Part shown: in pieces, positions 40,127 through 50,276 of the stretch
How the letters are laid out: every line of letters starts with the position of its first letter
Numbering within the stretch: the first letter of the stretch is position 1
Assembly (NCBI RefSeq): GCF_003056345.1
Contig: NZ_PYWB01000003.1
Location: 291,165-355,164, forward strand
DNA length: 64,000 nt
Direction: 5' to 3'
DNA from: Devosia submarina
Lineage (GTDB): Bacteria > Pseudomonadota > Alphaproteobacteria > Rhizobiales > Devosiaceae
The notes under the pieces: generated by a model
What the model was told of the DNA's origin: nothing
The model's input: the letters and a program-made list of their open reading frames with translations, nothing else
Database searches by the model: none
Translations under genes and position numbers: made by a program

Positions 40127-41068
40127 CTACCTGCTGCGTCTGCGAAAGCTGTCATAGCTGAACACGGCCAACGACACCCAGATCAGCGCAAAGCTTAGGA
40201 GCCGCAATCCATTGAGGTGTTCGCCGAACAGGAAGATCGCCACCAGGAACTGAATGGACGGGGCGATATACTGGAACATGCCAATCGTGGTGAGGCGCAG
40301 GCGCCGCACGGCATAGGCAAACAGCAGCAGCGGCACGGCCGTGGCGGGACCAGTCAGCACCAGCAGCGTCATGAGATATGGATCGGCGTGGGGCCCTGCG
40401 CCATGGGAGACTATGTCGTAGATGACATAGCCAAGCGCAGCAGGTGCGATCATCAGGGTTTCGGCAAAAAGCCCATTGGCCGGGCCCAATTGCGCGGTCT
40501 TGCGGAAGTAGCCGTAAAAGCCGAAGGACAGGGCTAGACCAAGCGCCACAAAGGGGATGGCGCCCAGGCCCACAGCCTGAATGGCGATGGCGACAATGGC
40601 GATCAGGATGGAAACGGTCTGCAGCCGGTTCTGCCGCTCGCCCAGCAAGACCATGCCCATGGCGACATTGACCAGGGGGTTGATGAAATAGCCAAAGCTA
40701 GCCTCCAGCACCTGCCCCGTTTCCACCGCCCAGACATAAAGCAGCCAATTGCCGGCCAGCAGAACCGCCGAAAGAAGGGTGACCAATACCCGGCGACGGT
40801 CGGCAAACAGCGCCCGCACCTCGCCGAATCCGCCCATCAGCCGCAGGATGATCGCCAGCAGCACCAGCGACCAGACGGTGCGCTCCGCCACAATCAGCAC
40901 CGAGCCGGCAGAATCCAGCTGACGGAACAGGATGGGCAGGAAACCCCAGGCGAAGTAGGCCACAAGCGCGGCAACGACGCCGTTGCGTGTGTCGCGTGCA
41001 TCGACGGCAGGAAGGGACGACTGGGCAGGAGAGAGGGGCGCTTCGGGGGCCGCTTCAGGCAGGGACAT
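40127..41068 (-). CDS. rarD: EamA-family transporter RarD
   Basis: A 313-residue protein with ten membrane segments in two EamA repeats. The opening GVVAALVAYFAWGFLPILFR and the NPLVNVAMGMVLLGER block are characteristic of RarD (chloramphenicol-sensitive protein), whose natural substrate is not established. A Pro/Ala-rich cytoplasmic tail of ~28 residues precedes the first segment. It converges with oxyR, 7 bases apart. Confidence 0.92.
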   Translation of the reverse strand: MSLPEAAPEAPLSPAQSSLPAVDARDTRNGVVAALVAYFAWGFLPILFRQLDSAGSVLIVAERTVWSLVLLAIILRLMGGFGEVRALFADRRRVLVTLLSAVLLAGNWLLYVWAVETGQVLEASFGYFINPLVNVAMGMVLLGERQNRLQTVSILIAIVAIAIQAVGLGAIPFVALGLALSFGFYGYFRKTAQLGPANGLFAETLMIAPAALGYVIYDIVSHGAGPHADPYLMTLLVLTGPATAVPLLLFAYAVRRLRLTTIGMFQYIAPSIQFLVAIFLFGEHLNGLRLLSFALIWVSLAVFSYDSFRRRSR

Positions 41069-41258
41069 CAGGCAAACTCCGCACCTTCAAACCAGGTGCA
41101 CCGCCGGTCTGATAGCAGCGCCCGAGGCGGCCGACCAATGAGAGTTTGTGATCACATTCAGGCTAAAAGCTGATTGCTCCCCCAACCTTTTGCCCGACGC
41201 GGCGTTGAACCCTTGGCCCGATTCCGGGCGTCTTGACCGATACCAGCAGGAGCTACAC

Positions 41259-41693
41259 ATGAAAAAGACCGTCACCTGGGTTTTGATCGCAGACGGTGCG
41301 CAGGCGCGCGTTCTGGAAAACACTGGTCCGGGAAAAGGGCTCAAGCAAGTGGAAGGTCTGCAATGGTCCAATGAGCCGTTGCGCGCCAAGGACCTCGTGA
41401 CCGACCGTCCTGGCGGCGGCGCGACTGGTGGGTCCATGGCGCCGCGCGTCGACCCCGTGGAACAGCGCGAGCAGGATTTCGTGAAGAACCTGGCCGTTAT
41501 TCTCGACAAGCACCAGCAACAGGGCTCGTTCGACCGGCTTATCATCGCCGCCGCGCCTATTGCTCTGGGCGACATCCGCAAGGCCATGTCGCCGGCGGTG
41601 AAAAAGACCATCGTGGCGGAACTGAACAAGGATTTGACCAATCTGCCCACTGCGCAGTTGGACCAGCATTTCGACGGGATTATTGCGGCTTAA
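41259..41693 (+). CDS. Host-attachment-family protein
   Basis: A 144-residue soluble protein beginning MKKTVTWVLIADGAQARVLE, the hallmark of the 'protein required for attachment to host cells' family (related to archaeal release-factor-like RNase folds). The central RVDPVEQREQDFVKNLAVIL and FDRLIIAAAPIALGDIRKAM blocks fit the family. AGGAG lies 8 bases upstream of ATG 41259. The family name comes from Agrobacterium; the molecular role is unclear. Confidence 0.88.
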   Translation: MKKTVTWVLIADGAQARVLENTGPGKGLKQVEGLQWSNEPLRAKDLVTDRPGGGATGGSMAPRVDPVEQREQDFVKNLAVILDKHQQQGSFDRLIIAAAPIALGDIRKAMSPAVKKTIVAELNKDLTNLPTAQLDQHFDGIIAA

Positions 41694-41709
41694 GCCTGTC
41701 GCACGCGCG

Positions 41710-41836
41710 TGTCGCCCCGGGCTCGACCCGGGGCCCATCTCAGGATCGCGCCACAGCCGCAAGTTGGTCTGCATGATCAAGCTAGCGGCGCAACCGTACA
41801 TCTCAAGATGGATCCCGGCTCAAGGCCGGGATGACA
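41710..41836. repeat. Palindromic intergenic repeat, family A-like (copy 9)
   Basis: TGTCGCCCCGGGCTCGACCC on the left and GGCTCAAGGCCGGGATGACA on the right close a 127-base element between convergent genes; inner arms GGCCCATCT/AGATGGATCC also pair. Confidence 0.82.
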
Positions 41837-41860
41837 CCGCGGGTTTGAAGCACTTCGGGC

Positions 41861-42703
41861 TTACTCTTCGTCCGCCTCCTCATCATCCACACCATCGATG
41901 GCGTCGAGGAATTCCAGCAGCAATGAATTGACCAGATCTGGCCGCTCGATGCTGGGGATGTGCGCGACCCCTTCGAGCACCGCGGCGAAGGCGTTGGGCA
42001 TTTCTTCGGACAGATAGTCGTGCCGCTCGATCAGGGCGGTGAAATCCTGGTCTCCCACCAGGAGCATCGTGGGAGCGCCGATCTGCCCTACCCGGCTCCA
42101 GGCTTCAAGTGGGCGCTCTTCCTTCCCGAGCCATGGCTTGCTCAGGGCCTTGCTATTCATGTCAAGGAACAGCTCGCGTACGGCGCCGCCAACGCGGCCA
42201 TTTGGCCCCCGAGGGCCATCCAGCCATTCATGCGCCTGCACGCGATTGAGCATGTCCCAATCGCCACGCTCAAAGGCATCTTCCTCGGCGGCTTCGATCT
42301 GCTGCTCTGCTTCTGTCGCTGTCCACGGCGATCCTGTCACCGAAGTACCGATCAGCACGAGGCCGAGCACCCGACCGGGATAGCGCAGGGCAAAGTCGAC
42401 GACGAGGCCACCGCCCAGCGAGCAGCCGACAAATACAGCCGCATGGATGTCCAGTTGCCGCAGCACGGCATCCAGATCATCGATGTGGCTGAACGACACA
42501 TCGGCGCTTTCCGTGTCGCCATAGCCGCGCCGGTCATAGGCGAGAGCCTGCCAGCCATCCTCGGCAACAGCTGCCATCTGCGCTTCCCACATGCGCTTGT
42601 CACAGACGCCCGCGTGAAGGAACACCACGGGCAGGCCCTCGCCGACCTGGACCGCCGCGAGCGTTGCGCCATTCACCTCAACCGTAAATCCCTCGGCTTT
42701 CAT
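41861..42703 (-). CDS. Alpha/beta-hydrolase
   Basis: A 280-residue alpha/beta-hydrolase fold protein. The oxyanion-hole segment VVFLHAGVCDKRMWEAQMAA, nucleophile elbow VGCSLGGGLVVDFALRYPGR (Ser in GCSLGG) and the late His in LEGVAHIPSIERPD give a complete catalytic triad with Asp in LLVGDQDFTALI. The C-terminus is strongly acidic. Substrate unknown. Its ATG overlaps the stop of the upstream secreted-protein gene by 4 bases. Confidence 0.9.
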   Translation of the reverse strand: MKAEGFTVEVNGATLAAVQVGEGLPVVFLHAGVCDKRMWEAQMAAVAEDGWQALAYDRRGYGDTESADVSFSHIDDLDAVLRQLDIHAAVFVGCSLGGGLVVDFALRYPGRVLGLVLIGTSVTGSPWTATEAEQQIEAAEEDAFERGDWDMLNRVQAHEWLDGPRGPNGRVGGAVRELFLDMNSKALSKPWLGKEERPLEAWSRVGQIGAPTMLLVGDQDFTALIERHDYLSEEMPNAFAAVLEGVAHIPSIERPDLVNSLLLEFLDAIDGVDDEEADEE

Positions 42704-43050
42704 GTGCCTTGCTCCTCCAACACCATGGCGCAGAACTCAAAGCCATCCCCATTCGTCCAGCAGCCCGGCTTGCCCTTGGCAGGCTGGAACTCACCCTGTG
42801 GGCGAGGACGCTGGCCAGGCTCGGAGTTTGACGGAAGGAGAAAAGCCAGGCCGACGTCTGGCTCGGTCAGGGTGAACGCCAGCATTGCCCCGTCGGGCAA
42901 GCCGAAGCTGAACCCGCCGCCATCAACAACCACGTCGCAATCGAATATGCCCCATCCGGTAACGCTGCACTGCCCCGGCTGTGCCGCTGCCGGTCCACCC
43001 ATTGCTGCGGCAGCAAAGATCGCCGCCGCAAGCATCATCTTCTTGTTCAA
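42700..43050 (-). CDS. Secreted protein of unknown function, 116 aa
   Basis: A signal peptide (MNKKMMLAAAIFAAAAMGG, cleavage likely after AAA-Q) precedes a ~92-residue mature domain with four cysteines (QCSVTG, FDCDV, PGCWTN, EFCAM), which could form two disulfides. No family is recognised. It is translationally coupled to the downstream hydrolase gene. Confidence 0.75.
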   Translation of the reverse strand: MNKKMMLAAAIFAAAAMGGPAAAQPGQCSVTGWGIFDCDVVVDGGGFSFGLPDGAMLAFTLTEPDVGLAFLLPSNSEPGQRPRPQGEFQPAKGKPGCWTNGDGFEFCAMVLEEQGT

Positions 43051-43185
43051 CCCCGTCCCCTAAGTCCTCGTCACGCCTGCGTCCCACCATGTTTAGCGTG
43101 AGAAGCAGGGCTTTGTCTTGGGTTTGTAGTGAGTTGAGTGAATGAGGCGATGCGCTGGTTCGGGCACCAGCCCGCACCCACGCTG

Positions 43186-43291
43186 GATGTCACCCCGGGC
43201 TCAGCCCAGGGTCCATCCTGCATCATCTCATCCACCTTGCGGCTGTGGCCCCATCCCGTGATGGATCCCGGCTGGAGGCCGGGATGACATC
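43186..43291. repeat. Palindromic intergenic repeat, family A-like (copy 10)
   Basis: GATGTCACCCCGGGCTCAGC and GGCTGGAGGCCGGGATGACATC close a 106-base element just after the ettA stop. Confidence 0.82.
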
Positions 43292-43310
43292 GGGGGTGGG
43301 TGTGTGGAGC

Positions 43311-44966
43311 TTACCGCGTCAGCGGCTTGTAGGTCGCGCGCTTGGGGTTCACCGCATCGGCGCCCAGGCGGCGGATCTTGTCGGCTTCGTAGTCGGCGAA
43401 ATTGCCTTCGAACCATTCCACATGGCTGTTGCCCTCAAAGGCCAGCATATGGGTCGCCAGGCGATCAAGGAACATGCGATCGTGGCTGATGATCACGGCG
43501 CAACCGGCGAATTCCTCCAGCGCCTCTTCAAGCGCCGCGAGGGTTTCGGTGTCCAGATCGTTGGTGGGCTCGTCAAGGAGTAGGACGTTCGCGCCACTCT
43601 TGAGCATCTTGGCCAAGTGAACGCGATTGCGCTGGCCGCCCGAAAGATTGCCGACCTTTTGCTGCTGATCGCCGCCCTTGAAGTTGAACGAGGAGGTATA
43701 GGCGCGTGAGTTCACCTCGCGCTTGCCCAGAAGGAGCACCTCGTCGCCTTCCGAGATTTCCTCCCAGACGGTCTTGTTGGGATTAAGCGAGTCCCGGCTT
43801 TGGTCGACATAGCCAAGGTGTACATTCTCCGCCACGGTGATGGATCCCGCGTCGGGCTTTTCTTGGCCCGTCAGCATGCGGAACAAGGTGGTCTTGCCGG
43901 CGCCGTTTGGCCCGATAATGCCCACAATGCCACCGGGCGGCAGCTTGAAGCTGAGATTATCGATCAGCAGGCGATCGCCAAAAGACTTGCTGAGCCCTTC
44001 CACGTCGATGACATTGTGGCCCAACCGTTCGCCCGGGGGAATAATGATCTGCGCTGCGGTAGACTGGGTGCGAGCTTCGTTGAGCTTGACCAGTTCGTCA
44101 TAGGCCTTGAGGCGGGCCTTGGACTTGGACTGGCGCGCCTGCGGGCTTTGACCCATCCATTCGCGTTCACGCTCCAGCACCTTGGCGCGCGCTGCGTCTT
44201 CGGATTTTTCCTGAGCAAAGCGCTTCGCCTTGGCTTCCAGATAGGCAGAATAATTGCCTTCATAGGGTACGCCGCGACCGCGATCGAGCTCGAGGATCCA
44301 GCCGGTCACATTGTCGAGGAAGTAGCGGTCGTGGGTGATGATCAGAACGGCGCCTTCGAACTCGCGCAGGTGGCGCTCCAGCCATGCCGTAGTTTCGGCG
44401 TCGAGATGGTTGGTGGGTTCGTCGAGCAGCAGCAAATCGGGCTTGCTCAGCAGCAGCGCACAAAGAGCCACGCGGCGGCGCTCACCACCAGAAAGCTTGG
44501 TTACATCGGCATCGCCCGGAGGGCAGCCGAGGGCTTCCATGGCTACCTCGACCTGCGATTCCAGATCCCAGAGGTTTTCGGCATCAATCTTGTCCTGCAG
44601 CTGCGATGCTTCATCGGCCGTTTCGTCCGAATACTCCATCATCAGCTCGTTGTAGCGATCAACGATCGCCTTCTTTTCCTTGACGCCGGTCATCACGTTG
44701 CCCAGCACGTTCAGATTGGGGTCAAGCTCGGGCTCCTGCGCGAGGTAGCCGATCTTGGCGCCCTGCGCGGCCCAGGCTTCACCCTGGAACTCGGTATCGA
44801 TGCCCGCCATGATCTTGAGCAGGGTCGATTTACCCGAGCCATTGGGGCCCAGCACACCAATCTTGGCGTCGGGGTAGAAGCTGAGATGGATGTTATCGAG
44901 CACCTTTTTGCCGCCGGCATAGGATTTCGACATTCCGTGCATATGATAGATAAACTGGCGAGCCAT
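43311..44966 (-). CDS. ettA: Energy-dependent translational throttle protein EttA (ABC-F)
   Basis: A 551-residue ABC-F ATPase that binds the ribosomal E site and gates early elongation. Two nucleotide-binding domains are complete: Walker A VLGPNGSGKSTLLKIMAG and GIIGPNGAGKTTLFRML, signatures KLSGGERRRVALCALLL and NLSGGQRNRVHLAKML, and Walker B LLLLDEPTNHLDAET and LLLDEPTNDLDTET. The arm domain and interdomain linker between them are of EttA type. No membrane segments. A family A repeat follows the stop. Confidence 0.95.
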   Translation of the reverse strand: MARQFIYHMHGMSKSYAGGKKVLDNIHLSFYPDAKIGVLGPNGSGKSTLLKIMAGIDTEFQGEAWAAQGAKIGYLAQEPELDPNLNVLGNVMTGVKEKKAIVDRYNELMMEYSDETADEASQLQDKIDAENLWDLESQVEVAMEALGCPPGDADVTKLSGGERRRVALCALLLSKPDLLLLDEPTNHLDAETTAWLERHLREFEGAVLIITHDRYFLDNVTGWILELDRGRGVPYEGNYSAYLEAKAKRFAQEKSEDAARAKVLEREREWMGQSPQARQSKSKARLKAYDELVKLNEARTQSTAAQIIIPPGERLGHNVIDVEGLSKSFGDRLLIDNLSFKLPPGGIVGIIGPNGAGKTTLFRMLTGQEKPDAGSITVAENVHLGYVDQSRDSLNPNKTVWEEISEGDEVLLLGKREVNSRAYTSSFNFKGGDQQQKVGNLSGGQRNRVHLAKMLKSGANVLLLDEPTNDLDTETLAALEEALEEFAGCAVIISHDRMFLDRLATHMLAFEGNSHVEWFEGNFADYEADKIRRLGADAVNPKRATYKPLTR

Positions 44967-45103
44967 GCGGCGCAGTCCTTGGCATTGAGGGATTTGGGCC
45001 CGTATCTAAGGGATGCGGGCATGAAGGGCAACCGGCCTCAATTCAGCCCCGTTAGCCGATGATTGCTGCCCGACCTGCCCTTGGTGTTTTTCCGGAGCCC
45101 TCC

Positions 45104-46456
45104 ATGATCTTTCGCGACCTGTTGGCGCTGACGCTTAGTTTTGTTCTTGCCATGCCGACCCTGGCGCAGGAACCGCCGCCGCAAACGGAGATTGCCAGCT
45201 GGACCATGGACAATGGCCTGGAGGTTGTCGTTATCCCAGACCGGCGGGCGCCGATCGTCACCCATATGGTGTGGTACAAGGTCGGCAGCGCCGATGATCT
45301 GCCGGGTAAGTCGGGCAATGCCCATTTCCTTGAGCATTTGATGTTCAAGGGCACGGCCAAGCACCCGGCAAGCGAGCTGGACCGCGTGGTCAATGAATTG
45401 GGCGGCAATCACAACGCCTTCACCACCAGCGACGTCACGGCCTATATGCAGACCATCCCGCCCGAGGCGCTCGGCACGATGATGGATTTCGAGGCCGATC
45501 GCATGATTGGCCTGGTACTGACGCCGGAGATCGTTGGCGCCGAGCGCGATGTGGTGATCGAGGAACGCCGCCAGCGGACCGACAACAATCCGCAAGGTTT
45601 GCTGGGGGAGGAGTTGACGGCAACGCTGTACCAGAACCACCCCTATGGCATTCCCACCATTGGCTGGATGCACGAGGTGGAGCAGCTCAACTGGGAAGAC
45701 GCCATGGCGTTCTACAAGCGCTTCTATGCACCCAATAATGCCGTGCTGGTTGTCGCCGGCGACGTCGATCCCGAAACAGTTCGGACTTTGGCCGAAGCAA
45801 GCTATGGCCGGGTGCCACGCGGAGCCGATCTCCCCCCGCGCATCCGCCCGTCCGAGCCCAAGCAGGACACTGCCCGCACCGTGACCCTCACCGACCAGCG
45901 CGTGGGCCTGCCTAGTTTTTCGCGCAACTGGATCGTCCCCAATTACCGCACGGCTGAGCCGGGCGAGGCCGAAGCGCTGGATCTCCTGAGCGAAATCCTG
46001 GGCGGCGGCACGCGGTCGCGATTCTACCAGGAAATCGTCGTGAAAACAGGTATTGCAGCGGGTGCCGGCGCCGGTTACGCCGGCGGCGCCTATGATCCAT
46101 CAGCCTTCACGGTCTATGGCGCGCCGCAGGGCGAGCACACCATTGCAGACGTTGAAGCCGCGGTTGATCGTGAACTGGAACGGCTGATCCGCGACGGCAT
46201 TACGGAGCGGGAACTTGAAAGCGCCAAGATGCGCTTTGTGCGCAGCCTGATCTTTGCCCGCGACCAGCAGGCTAGCATGGCCAATATTTATGGCAGCATG
46301 CTCGCGACCGGCCGTACCCTCCAGGACATCGAAGAGTGGCCTGATCGCATTCGCGCGGTTACGCCCGAACAGGTGCAGGCGGTCGCTGCCAAATATCTCG
46401 ACCCATCCATTGCCGTGACCAGCTATCTGCTCCCTGCCGAGCAGGAAGAGGAGTAA
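45104..46456 (+). CDS. M16 zinc protease, catalytic subunit
   Basis: A 450-residue exported insulinase-family protein: signal peptide ([20 protein letters not shown]), then the M16 zinc motif HxxEH in [19 protein letters not shown] with the distal Glu in [16 protein letters not shown]. The second half is the inactive M16 repeat with the R/Y pair typical of such pairs. GGAG precedes ATG 45104. It is followed 3 bases later by a second M16 gene, a known two-subunit arrangement in proteobacteria. Confidence 0.93.
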   Translation: MIFRDLLALTLSFVLAMPTLAQEPPPQTEIASWTMDNGLEVVVIPDRRAPIVTHMVWYKVGSADDLPGKSGNAHFLEHLMFKGTAKHPASELDRVVNELGGNHNAFTTSDVTAYMQTIPPEALGTMMDFEADRMIGLVLTPEIVGAERDVVIEERRQRTDNNPQGLLGEELTATLYQNHPYGIPTIGWMHEVEQLNWEDAMAFYKRFYAPNNAVLVVAGDVDPETVRTLAEASYGRVPRGADLPPRIRPSEPKQDTARTVTLTDQRVGLPSFSRNWIVPNYRTAEPGEAEALDLLSEILGGGTRSRFYQEIVVKTGIAAGAGAGYAGGAYDPSAFTVYGAPQGEHTIADVEAAVDRELERLIRDGITERELESAKMRFVRSLIFARDQQASMANIYGSMLATGRTLQDIEEWPDRIRAVTPEQVQAVAAKYLDPSIAVTSYLLPAEQEEE

Positions 46457-46459
46457 GCC

Positions 46460-47782
46460 ATGACCATCGTCCGCGCCTTCCGCTCGCTCCTTGTCACCTT
46501 CGCCGTTCTTCTGGGGACGGCACCCGCCTTTGCCGTGGTCGAGTTCCAGGAAATCACCTCGCCCGGTGGCGTCGATGCCTGGCTGGTGGAGGATTACTCG
46601 GTCCCCATCATCACCATCCGCTTCGCCTTTGAAGGAGGCGCCACGCAGGACCCCATCGGCAAGGAGGGGTTGTCGGACCTCATCACAGCCCTGTTCGACG
46701 AGGGCGCTGGCGATCTCGATAGCGAAGCCTTCCAGATCAGGCTTGATGATGCCGGTGCTGAAATGGCCTTCGCGTCTGATCTGGATGCAGTTTATGGTTC
46801 GATGCGCCTGCTTGCCGATCAGCGCGATGAAGCATTGGGCCTTCTCAAGCTCGCCATCCAGCAGCCCCGGTTCGACCAGAATCCGATCGATCGCATGCGG
46901 GCGCAACTGGTTTCCGGCCTTCGCGCCGCCGCGCGCAATCCGCAAACGGCAGCGCAGAAAATGTGGGCGCAGGCTATCTATGGCGACCACCCCTATGCCC
47001 GCCCGCGCGAAGGCACGCCGGAAAGCCTAGCCGCAGTGACAGCTGAGGATCTGCGGGCCTTCCATCGCGCCGTTTTTGCCCGCGAGCGCCTTCATGTGGG
47101 CATTGTCGGCGCCATCAATGCCGAAGATGCGGAGCGTGCGCTGGATGATTTGTTTGGCGCCCTGCCAGAAAAACCAGACCTCCAGCCCGTGCCCGACGCA
47201 GCGCTGAACCTGGGGCAGGATCTTGCAGTGGAATACCCCCTGCCCCAGACCTCGATCTACATGGCTTTCCCCGGCATGGAGCGCACCGACCCGCAATTCT
47301 TTGCCGCCTATTTGATGACCCACATCCTGGGTGGCGACAGCCTATTGTCCCGCCTCAACCAGGAAGTGCGTGAGAAGCGGGGGCTGAGCTATGGCGTCGG
47401 CGCGAACCTGCTTAATCTCAAGCATGCCGATGCCCTGGTGATCGGCACCTCGACCAATGCCGAACGAGCCGGCGAAACGCTGGGCGTCATCAAGGACGTG
47501 GTCGCCCGAATGGCTGCCGAGGGCCCGACACCCGAGGAACTGGCCCTGGCCAAGAAATACCTCATCGGCTCCTATGCGCTCAATGAGCTGTCGTCCTCGA
47601 GCGCCATCGCCAACACCATTGTGGGTCTGCAATTGCGCGGTCTTGGCGCTGACTACATCAATGAACGCAGCGCCATGCTGCAGGCGGTTGAAATGGAGGA
47701 CGTCCGGGCGGCCGCAGCCCAGCTTCTGGGCACCAAGCCCACTACCATGTTGCTCGGGCCCAAGGCGGAACCTACACCCTAG
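46460..47782 (+). CDS. M16 protease-like partner subunit (non-catalytic)
   Basis: A 440-residue exported M16 homologue with signal peptide (ending ...LGTAPAFA). Where the catalytic HxxEH should be, the protein reads GLSDLITALFDEGAGDLDSE, so zinc ligands are missing. It probably forms a heterodimer with the upstream catalytic subunit. Later blocks PQTSIYMAFPGMERTDPQFF and EVREKRGLSYGVGANLLNLK match the family and supply the substrate-binding R/Y residues. Confidence 0.92.
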   Translation: MTIVRAFRSLLVTFAVLLGTAPAFAVVEFQEITSPGGVDAWLVEDYSVPIITIRFAFEGGATQDPIGKEGLSDLITALFDEGAGDLDSEAFQIRLDDAGAEMAFASDLDAVYGSMRLLADQRDEALGLLKLAIQQPRFDQNPIDRMRAQLVSGLRAAARNPQTAAQKMWAQAIYGDHPYARPREGTPESLAAVTAEDLRAFHRAVFARERLHVGIVGAINAEDAERALDDLFGALPEKPDLQPVPDAALNLGQDLAVEYPLPQTSIYMAFPGMERTDPQFFAAYLMTHILGGDSLLSRLNQEVREKRGLSYGVGANLLNLKHADALVIGTSTNAERAGETLGVIKDVVARMAAEGPTPEELALAKKYLIGSYALNELSSSSAIANTIVGLQLRGLGADYINERSAMLQAVEMEDVRAAAAQLLGTKPTTMLLGPKAEPTP

Positions 47783-47894
47783 GGTTTCGCTTGGAGCTGT
47801 GATCGTTCACAATCGGTAAGCATGATCGCAAGAAGGAACAAGCACGCCTCCTCGTCGTTGGGGCAGCATCTGACGCACTTGTGGATAAAGCATC

Positions 47895-48428
47895 ATGCAG
47901 AAAATGGCCCTGAGTTCAGCTCTTGCCCTGGCGCTGGTACTGCCCGCACTGGCCCAGAGCGAAACAAGCGCCACCGCGAACTTCGTGAACGCGGAGGGCG
48001 TGGCGATCGGCACTGCGACACTGACCCAAGGCGAGGATGGTGTCGCCATCACAGGCGAGCTGACCGGAATCCCCGCAGGCGAGCATGGTTTTCACTTCCA
48101 CCAGACCGGTGACTGTGACGCCAGCACCGCTTTTGAATCAGCCGGATCGCACTTCAACCCCACCGATCACAAGCATGGGCACGAGAACCCGGATGGCCCG
48201 CATGCCGGCGATCTGCCCAATGTCACAGCAAGCGAAGCCGGAACGGTGTCGCTGGACCTCAGCACCGACATGGTCTCGCTCGATGAAGGCGATGACGCCT
48301 ATGTGTTTGACGATGACGGCACCGCCCTGGTCCTTCACGCCGATGCCGACGACTATGCCACCGACCCTTCCGGCAATTCTGGCGACCGCATCGCCTGTGC
48401 GGTGATCGAAGCCGCGACACAGCCCTGA
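47895..48428 (+). CDS. sodC: Cu/Zn superoxide dismutase
   Basis: A 177-residue periplasmic SOD with signal peptide (QKMALSSALALALVLPALAQ). Metal ligands and signature are in GEHGFHFHQTGDCDASTAFE, SAGSHFNPTDHKHGHENPDG and HAGDLPNV; the disulfide cysteines are in TGDCD and DRIACAVIE. It detoxifies superoxide in the periplasm. A GC-rich 9-bp hairpin without a T-run (48435-48465) follows the stop. Confidence 0.94.
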   Translation: MQKMALSSALALALVLPALAQSETSATANFVNAEGVAIGTATLTQGEDGVAITGELTGIPAGEHGFHFHQTGDCDASTAFESAGSHFNPTDHKHGHENPDGPHAGDLPNVTASEAGTVSLDLSTDMVSLDEGDDAYVFDDDGTALVLHADADDYATDPSGNSGDRIACAVIEAATQP

Positions 48429-48434
48429 CGACCC

Positions 48435-48465
48435 GGCCACCCCCTCCTAATTGAGCGGGGTGGCC
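48435..48465 (+). terminator. Possible terminator after sodC
   Basis: Perfect 9-bp stem GGCCACCCC/GGGGTGGCC seven bases after the stop, but no T-run follows, so termination is uncertain. Confidence 0.4.
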
Positions 48466-48663
48466 TATCTATGCCTTCCATCTCGTCAAAAACTTGAACA
48501 GGCGCATAATTATGCCCATCTACTTGTGGGCGCCTGCTTGACCGCAACGCGGCGGGCAGGCAATTTGCCCCTATTCCCCTCAGAACTATTCCTGAAGCGC
48601 AGGCCGAACGGATTTTGGCTGAGGGTGAGCCTATTATTGTGCCGTGCCGATGGAGGCGTATGA

Positions 48664-49137
48664 ATGGACAAGATCCCGATGACGATAGGCGGCCACAAGG
48701 CCCTGACCGCCGAGTTTGAGCACCGCACCTCTAACGAGCGCCGTCGCATCATCGACGCCATTGCTGAAGCGCGCGCGCATGGGGACCTGTCCGAAAACGC
48801 GGAATATTCCGCCGCCAAGGAACAGCAGAGCCTCAACGAAGGCCGCATCAAGGAACTCGAGACCATTCTCGCGCTCGCTGACATCATCGATGTCACCAAA
48901 ATCGGCGGCAAGACGGTCAAGTTCGGCGCGACCGTCACCTATATCGACGAGGACACCGAGGAAGAAAAAACCTACCAAGTGGTGGGCGATCCGGAAGCCG
49001 ACGCCTCGGCAGGCCGCATCTCGATCTCCTCGCCCATCGCCCGCGCCATGATCGGCAAGGAAGAAGGCGATTCGTTTGAAGTATCGGCGCCGGGCGGCGC
49101 AAGAAGCTACGAGATCATCAAGATCCAATACATTTAG
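48664..49137 (+). CDS. greA: Transcription elongation factor GreA
   Basis: GreA stimulates RNA cleavage by backtracked RNA polymerase. The 157-residue protein has the N-terminal coiled coil with the acidic tip [20 protein letters not shown] and the C-terminal FKBP-like domain ([20 protein letters not shown]). GGAGG lies six bases before ATG 48664. It is probably expressed from its own promoter in the 235-base gap after sodC. Confidence 0.96.
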   Translation: MDKIPMTIGGHKALTAEFEHRTSNERRRIIDAIAEARAHGDLSENAEYSAAKEQQSLNEGRIKELETILALADIIDVTKIGGKTVKFGATVTYIDEDTEEEKTYQVVGDPEADASAGRISISSPIARAMIGKEEGDSFEVSAPGGARSYEIIKIQYI

Positions 49138-49291
49138 CGCTGCTTGGCAGGGCGTTTGCCCTGCATGGCGCCATATTTCGGTTTGTTAACCACAGGCGCG
49201 CTCGCCTTGTGGCACAGTTTGCCTTGAAACCTTGCTCTTTCCCCCATTAACTAGTGGTGCGGGAAAGGGCAGAAAGTCGGAGAGCGCTGCG

Positions 49292-50242
49292 ATGCACGCC
49301 AAAGTCGTCATCATCGGTTCGGGACCTGCCGGCTACACTGCCGCCATCTATGCAGCGCGCGCCATGCTCGAACCTGTGATGATTCAGGGTCTGCAACCGG
49401 GCGGCCAGCTCACCATCACTACCGATGTGGAAAACTATCCAGGCTTTGCCGATGTGATCCAGGGTCCATGGCTCATGGATCAGATGAAGGCTCAGGCCGA
49501 GCATGTCGGCACCAAGATGGTGAGCGACCTGATCACCCATGTCGACTTCGACCGCCGCCCCTTTGTCCTGACCGGCGACAGCGGCGAGATCTACACCGCT
49601 GACAGCATCATCATCGCCACAGGCGCCCAGGCGAAATGGCTAGGCCTACCTTCCGAGCAGAAATTCCAGGGCTTTGGCGTTTCCGCTTGCGCCACATGCG
49701 ACGGCTTTTTCTATCGCAACAAGGAAGTGCTGGTGGTTGGCGGGGGCAATACGGCTGTCGAGGAAGCCCTTTTCCTCACCAACTTTGCCTCCAAGGTCAT
49801 CCTGGTTCATCGTCGCAACGAGTTCCGCGCCGAGCGCATCCTGCAGGAACGCCTGTTCAAGAACCCCAAGATCGAAGTGCGCTGGAACACCGAAATCGCT
49901 GACATCGGTGGTTCCGCCATGCCGCCATCGGTGAATTCAGTGACGCTCCGTGATCTTGCCGCAAACCGCACTTACGAGCAGCCCATCGATGGCATTTTCA
50001 TTGCCATTGGCCATGCACCATCAACGTCCATTTTTGCGGGCAAGCTGGAGATGAAACCGGGCGGCTATCTCAAGGTCAAACCCGGCACGACCGAAACCAA
50101 CATCCCCGGCGTCTTTGCCGCCGGCGACGTGACCGACGATGTCTATCGCCAGGCCATCACTGCCGCCGGCATGGGATGCATGGCGGCCCTGGAAGCCGAA
50201 CGATATCTGGCCGAACACGAACTTGCCGAAGCGGCGGAGTAA
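49292..50242 (+). CDS. trxB: Thioredoxin reductase
   Basis: A 316-residue FAD/NADPH flavoenzyme that reduces thioredoxin. FAD loop VVIIGSGPAGYTAAIYAARA, redox-active CATC in FGVSACATCDGFFYRNK, NADPH loop VLVVGGGNTAVEEALFL and the C-terminal FAD contact GVFAAGDVTDDVYRQAITAA are all intact. ATG 49292 follows GGAGAG. In rhizobia trxB is next to the LysR gene lsrB, as it is here (34-base gap), so the two are likely co-transcribed. Confidence 0.96.
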   Translation: MHAKVVIIGSGPAGYTAAIYAARAMLEPVMIQGLQPGGQLTITTDVENYPGFADVIQGPWLMDQMKAQAEHVGTKMVSDLITHVDFDRRPFVLTGDSGEIYTADSIIIATGAQAKWLGLPSEQKFQGFGVSACATCDGFFYRNKEVLVVGGGNTAVEEALFLTNFASKVILVHRRNEFRAERILQERLFKNPKIEVRWNTEIADIGGSAMPPSVNSVTLRDLAANRTYEQPIDGIFIAIGHAPSTSIFAGKLEMKPGGYLKVKPGTTETNIPGVFAAGDVTDDVYRQAITAAGMGCMAALEAERYLAEHELAEAAE

Positions 50243-50276
50243 GCGCCGCCCGCCCACCTAACGAGAAAGCGTCAAA